Shown: positions 4,928-5,107 of the stretch, one piece after another | How the letters are laid out: each line of letters starts with the position of its first letter | Position numbering within the stretch: the first letter of the stretch is position 1 | DNA from: Natrialbaceae archaeon B1-Br10_E2g27 | Lineage (GTDB): Archaea; Halobacteriota; Halobacteria; Halobacteriales; Natrialbaceae | Direction: 5' to 3' | Length of the DNA stretch: 5,107 bases | Assembly (NCBI GenBank): GCA_001563885.1 | Contig: LKMM01000199.1 | Span: forward strand, 1-5,107 | Notes under the pieces: generated by a model | Told to the model about the DNA's origin: nothing | Seen by the model: the letters and a program-made list of their open reading frames with translations, nothing else | Databases searched by the model: none | Position numbers and translations under genes: made by a program

Positions 4928-5107
4928 ATGAGTACTGCGATGGCCCCCAACCTCACGAGCAAACAACGGAAAATCCTTCACTATCTCAAAAAGAAGGGGC
5001 GGACGAAAACCTACTTCAAATCACGACTTATCGGGCAAGAACTCGGGATGACCGCCAAGGAAGTTGGGTCGAACATTACCGCACTCCAGGAGGGTGAATA
5101 CGACGTC
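4928..5107 (+). CDS. Small winged-helix-like protein, DUF7123-type, 5' part (cut by window edge)
   Basis: An open frame of 60 codons from the ATG at 4928 to the right edge with no stop. The protein reads QRKILHYLKKKG at about 13-24, then TKTYFKSRLIGQELGMTAKEVGSNITALQ at about 27-55. It aligns with the protein at 471-704: shared IL.YL, YF, K.VG and the same helix-turn-helix spacing, with a 1-2 residue difference in the loop before YF. It is therefore a diverged second member of the same halobacterial family (DUF7123). The expected C-terminal EKWG...STTWKV wing is outside the window. ATG 4940 (MAPNL) is an alternative start. A DNA-binding role is inferred from the fold only; no target is known. 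Confidence 0.8.
   Translation, partial: MSTAMAPNLTSKQRKILHYLKKKGRTKTYFKSRLIGQELGMTAKEVGSNITALQEGEYDV

Noticed and set aside
1..5107. Mobile element, CRISPR, tRNA/rRNA, toxin-antitoxin or defence system
   Set aside because: No transposase or integrase motifs, terminal repeats, spaced repeat array, tRNA cloverleaf or known defence domains were seen; the genes are mostly housekeeping.

Overview
The window reads as ordinary chromosomal DNA from a haloarchaeon, most likely of the Natrialbales (Natronorubrum/Natrinema/Haloterrigena-like). Evidence seen: GC-rich coding sequence with GC-rich third positions, proteins rich in Asp/Glu, AT-rich intergenic gaps, TATA-like boxes about 25-30 nt before start codons (leaderless-type promoters), very frequent CTCGAG (Leu-Glu codon pairs), an archaeal transcription factor B and a halobacterial-type small winged-helix family present twice. 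The genus is an inference.

Layout from left to right. (1) The 5' end of a PLP-dependent class I/II aminotransferase gene on the minus strand (1-334), cut by the window edge. (2) Divergent from it, a plus-strand row: a 77-aa winged-helix-like DUF7123-type protein (471-704), then after a 75-nt gap with its own TATA-like box a SRPBCC-fold protein (780-1220), followed 4 nt later by a carbon-nitrogen hydrolase of the nitrilase/omega-amidase type (1225-2070). (3) A 182-nt gap with a T-rich probable terminator. (4) Two minus-strand genes: tfb (3004-3981), an archaeal TFIIB homologue, and after a 70-nt gap aroD (2253-2933), type I 3-dehydroquinate dehydratase. (5) A 224-nt divergent gap with the tfb promoter and a 14-bp palindrome. 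(6) A plus-strand inosine/xanthosine triphosphatase of the YjjX/DUF84 family (4206-4718) whose stop codon sits in a short hairpin. (7) A 209-nt AT-rich gap with a repeated motif, then the start of a second DUF7123-type gene (4928 onward), cut by the right edge.

How the genes work together: most are housekeeping (shikimate pathway, basal transcription, nucleotide-pool cleaning). The SRPBCC and hydrolase genes form a tight pair and are probably co-transcribed. An aminotransferase within 1 kb of an omega-amidase-like hydrolase allows, but does not prove, a transaminase/omega-amidase pathway. I found no mobile element, CRISPR array, tRNA, rRNA or defence cassette. The less expected signals are in the gaps: a tandem 14-bp repeat before aroD, a palindrome against the tfb promoter, a 13-of-17 direct repeat exactly 80 bp apart before the second DUF7123 gene, and the presence of two diverged copies of the same small DNA-binding-like family at the two ends.
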